Below, piece by piece: positions 61,596 to 64,000 of a DNA stretch of 64,000 bases (positions are counted from its first letter, which is position 1; each line of letters begins with the position of its first letter). Under the pieces are notes generated by a model that did not search any database, was not told the DNA's origin, and worked only from the letters and a program-made list of their open reading frames with translations. Source of the DNA: an uncultured Alphaproteobacteria bacterium. Its GTDB lineage: Bacteria; Pseudomonadota; Alphaproteobacteria; UBA7985. The DNA lies in the NCBI GenBank assembly GCA_905479265.1, contig CAJQLX010000004.1, positions 1 to 64,000 of the forward strand. The letters run 5' to 3'. The translations under genes were made by a program, and so were the position numbers.

Positions 61596-62588
61596 TCAGG
61601 TCATGAGCACGATTTTGCCCGCGTCCACCCGGCCATCGAGCAAATCAGCAAAGGCCTGAGCCCCGTCGCTCAGGCTGCGCTGCTCGACCCATTTGAAGTC
61701 GCCAAACGCCCCTCGGAAAATCGCATCCGCCGTTTCGCGGAAGTCCTCAGCGGTGTAGGTGTAGGTGCCACAGAAGGTTATTTCCTGCAGCGTCATCCGG
61801 CGAATATCCAAGCCGCCCGTCGCCTGCCCCAAGCCAATGTGCGCGATGATCCCGCCGGGCTTCACGATGGTCGAGGCAATCAGGCGCGTTGGCTCAAAGC
61901 CAACAGCATCGATCACCAAATCTGGTGTCTTCGAACCGGCATCCTCGAACGACGCGTGGAACTCAAACTGCGGCAGGTCTCGGCGCAACCGGTCCAGACG
62001 CACCGGATTGGTCTCCAACACTGTTACAGACCTCACGCCCTGAGCCGCTAAACTCAGCGCGGATCCAATACCGATAGCCCCGCCGCCCAAAACAACGGCG
62101 TGCATGCCCCCCGGCGCGCGGTGGGCCAAGCGCAGCGCAAGTTTAACAGCGTGCCAGCCACAGGCCATCGGCTCGGTCAACGCCGCGTGCCACAGCGGCA
62201 CCGCATCTGGCACCGTTACAAGATTGCTTGTTGGCATCGCCAGACGCTCGGCAAAGCTCCCCTCACGCGGGGGCATGGAGATGATTTGACGGCTGGGGCA
62301 CAGATTATCGCGCCCTTCAACACAGGCCTCACACGTCCCACAGGACACCAGCGGATTGATCGTCACCCGGCGGCCTGCTTCAGGTCCAGACCGAATAACT
62401 CCAGCGGCCTCATGCCCCAAAATCAGCGGCGCTGGACGGCGTTCGTCATGGCCGAGATAAGCGTGCATGTCCGAGCCACAAATGCCGGAGCAATCCAAGT
62501 CGATCAGCGCTTCGCCCGCCTGAGGGTTTGGCTCATTAACGTCCGTGTAGACCAGCTGTTTCGGGCCTTTGTAAACCAGTGCTTTCAT
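61596..62588 (-). CDS. zinc-dependent alcohol dehydrogenase (MDR)
   Basis: 330 aa medium-chain dehydrogenase. The catalytic zinc site shows CSGICGSD and GHEAAG, the structural zinc the four-Cys loop CGTCEACVEGRDNLC, and NAD binds at VVLGGGAIGIGSALSLAAQG. It overlaps the SDR gene by 4 bp. Behind an HpsN-like gene and an SDR, it matches the layout of dihydroxypropanesulfonate catabolism, where extra dehydrogenases interconvert the enantiomers; L-idonate or polyol oxidation is the alternative. Confidence 0.85.
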   Translation of the reverse strand: MKALVYKGPKQLVYTDVNEPNPQAGEALIDLDCSGICGSDMHAYLGHDERRPAPLILGHEAAGVIRSGPEAGRRVTINPLVSCGTCEACVEGRDNLCPSRQIISMPPREGSFAERLAMPTSNLVTVPDAVPLWHAALTEPMACGWHAVKLALRLAHRAPGGMHAVVLGGGAIGIGSALSLAAQGVRSVTVLETNPVRLDRLRRDLPQFEFHASFEDAGSKTPDLVIDAVGFEPTRLIASTIVKPGGIIAHIGLGQATGGLDIRRMTLQEITFCGTYTYTAEDFRETADAIFRGAFGDFKWVEQRSLSDGAQAFADLLDGRVDAGKIVLMT

Positions 62589-63343
62589 TTGGCGGTGAAC
62601 CCTCCGTCTACGAACAGAACTTGCCCTGTGATATAGTCACTCGCTGGCGAGCATAGGAACAGCAATGGCCCGGCTAAGTCTTCCATGGTGCCGTTTCGCC
62701 CGATGCAGGTTTGATCGGCCAGCGCCTGAGCCTTGTCCGGATCCGCAAAAACGGGGCCAGTCAGCTCGGTTGGAAAGAACCCCGGAGCGAGCGCGTTGCT
62801 CAAGACACCACGCGCCGACCATGCTTCCGCCATCGCGCGGGTCATCTGCTCGACACCGCCCTTTGATGCGCCGTAGCTGATGCCGTTGGCAAAGGCTCGG
62901 CGGGACTGGAGCGAGGCGAAGTTGACGATCCGCCCCCAGCCTTTCTCCGCCATGCCTGGCACCATTTGTTGTGCGAGGAAAAACGGGATCGACAAGTTTA
63001 GTTTGATTGTCTGATCCCAATCGGCCTGCTGCACCGCATCAGCGTGGACCCGCATGTTGATGCCCGCTGCGTTGATTAGGATATCGGGCGCACCAAACGG
63101 CTCAGCGAGGGCCTGCGCAAGGTCTGCACAATCGTCCTGCGCCAGCAAATCAGCCGCCACGACCGCTGTATCGCCCGGCGCCGCGGCTGACCAGGCGTCC
63201 AGCTCAGCCTGACGCCGAGCCACGCCCACAACCTGCGCGCCAGCCCGTGCGAGGATGGTCGCCGCTGCTTGTCCCAAACCACTGCTTGCGCCCGTCACAC
63301 AAGCAACCCTGCCGGCGAGCGAGAACAGTGTGTCTTGGGTCAT
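62585..63343 (-). CDS. short-chain dehydrogenase (SDR)
   Basis: 252 aa classical SDR. The cofactor motif is VTGASSGLGQAAA, the active site is Ser-Tyr-Lys in VNFASLQSRRAFANGISYGASKGG, and the C-terminus ends GQVLFVDGGFTAK. Its ATG directly abuts the stop of the HpsN-like gene and its own end overlaps the alcohol dehydrogenase by 4 bp, so the three are one coupled unit. Likely oxidises or reduces a secondary alcohol; sulfopropanediol is a candidate (inference). Confidence 0.87.
   Translation of the reverse strand: MTQDTLFSLAGRVACVTGASSGLGQAAATILARAGAQVVGVARRQAELDAWSAAAPGDTAVVAADLLAQDDCADLAQALAEPFGAPDILINAAGINMRVHADAVQQADWDQTIKLNLSIPFFLAQQMVPGMAEKGWGRIVNFASLQSRRAFANGISYGASKGGVEQMTRAMAEAWSARGVLSNALAPGFFPTELTGPVFADPDKAQALADQTCIGRNGTMEDLAGPLLFLCSPASDYITGQVLFVDGGFTAK

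Positions 63344-64000
<657 letters not shown>

Overview
The window reads as chromosomal DNA of a free-living marine alphaproteobacterium, most like the Rhodobacterales/roseobacter or SAR116 type. The reasons are a blue-tuned proteorhodopsin, a DmdA-like one-carbon gene set, MttB-like methyltransferase, hydroxyproline and sulfopropanediol-type catabolic genes, many small solute-catabolism operons, and a GC content that looks to be in the mid to upper 50s by eye. I see no rRNA, tRNA, CRISPR array, insertion sequence, prophage or integrase. Coding density is high, and many genes overlap by 4 bp.

Layout. 1-8.8 kb: the tail of an unidentified gene, a FAD oxidoreductase, a hydrolase, a zinc-ribbon protein, MFS and DMT transporters, a periplasmic protein, an amidase and a fatty-acid-hydroxylase-type membrane enzyme. 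8.8-10.9 kb: a methyltransferase-like protein, a proteorhodopsin with its own terminator, and a tiny one-helix membrane protein. 11-18.1 kb: a FAD oxidoreductase divergent from a peptide-type ABC importer. 18.1-22.6 kb: a leftward operon of DmdA-like GcvT-family protein, enoyl-CoA hydratase, acyl-CoA ligase and phosphonoacetaldehyde hydrolase. 22.7-23.2 kb: DUF2256 divergent from a leaderless XRE regulator. 23.5-28.9 kb: a secreted hydrolase, then a 4-hydroxyproline catabolic trio (deaminase, epimerase, D-amino-acid oxidoreductase) convergent with a CntA/GbcA-type Rieske oxygenase. 29-32.4 kb: an SDR plus Fe-S photolyase pair and a persulfide-dioxygenase-like protein. 32.5-40.2 kb: MttB-like methyltransferase, old-yellow-enzyme, FAD monooxygenase, D-threonine-aldolase/D-serine-dehydratase-like PLP enzyme, a membrane protein and a PhyH oxygenase.

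40.3-57.8 kb is the most unusual part. It holds six NTF2/SnoaL-like proteins, five of them about 320-360 aa with two domains. They are interleaved with an alpha/beta hydrolase, an RraA-like protein, LysR and LacI regulators, a complete sugar-type ABC importer, an HpsN-like histidinol-dehydrogenase homologue, a bicupin and a MetE-C-like protein. Two intergenic regions of this cluster share a near-palindrome with central CG and a second conserved block at identical spacing, which suggests one regulon, probably under the LacI protein encoded inside it. I infer import and stepwise catabolism of one unidentified organic solute.

57.8-64 kb: kynureninase, an agmatinase-family hydrolase, an enolase-superfamily enzyme, DUF1330, and a leftward Zn-alcohol dehydrogenase, SDR and truncated HpsN-like gene set. 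The last set resembles the dihydroxypropanesulfonate (hpsN/O/P) genes.

The overall picture is a photoheterotroph with many separately regulated import-and-degrade modules for osmolytes, sulfonates, phosphonates and amino-acid derivatives.
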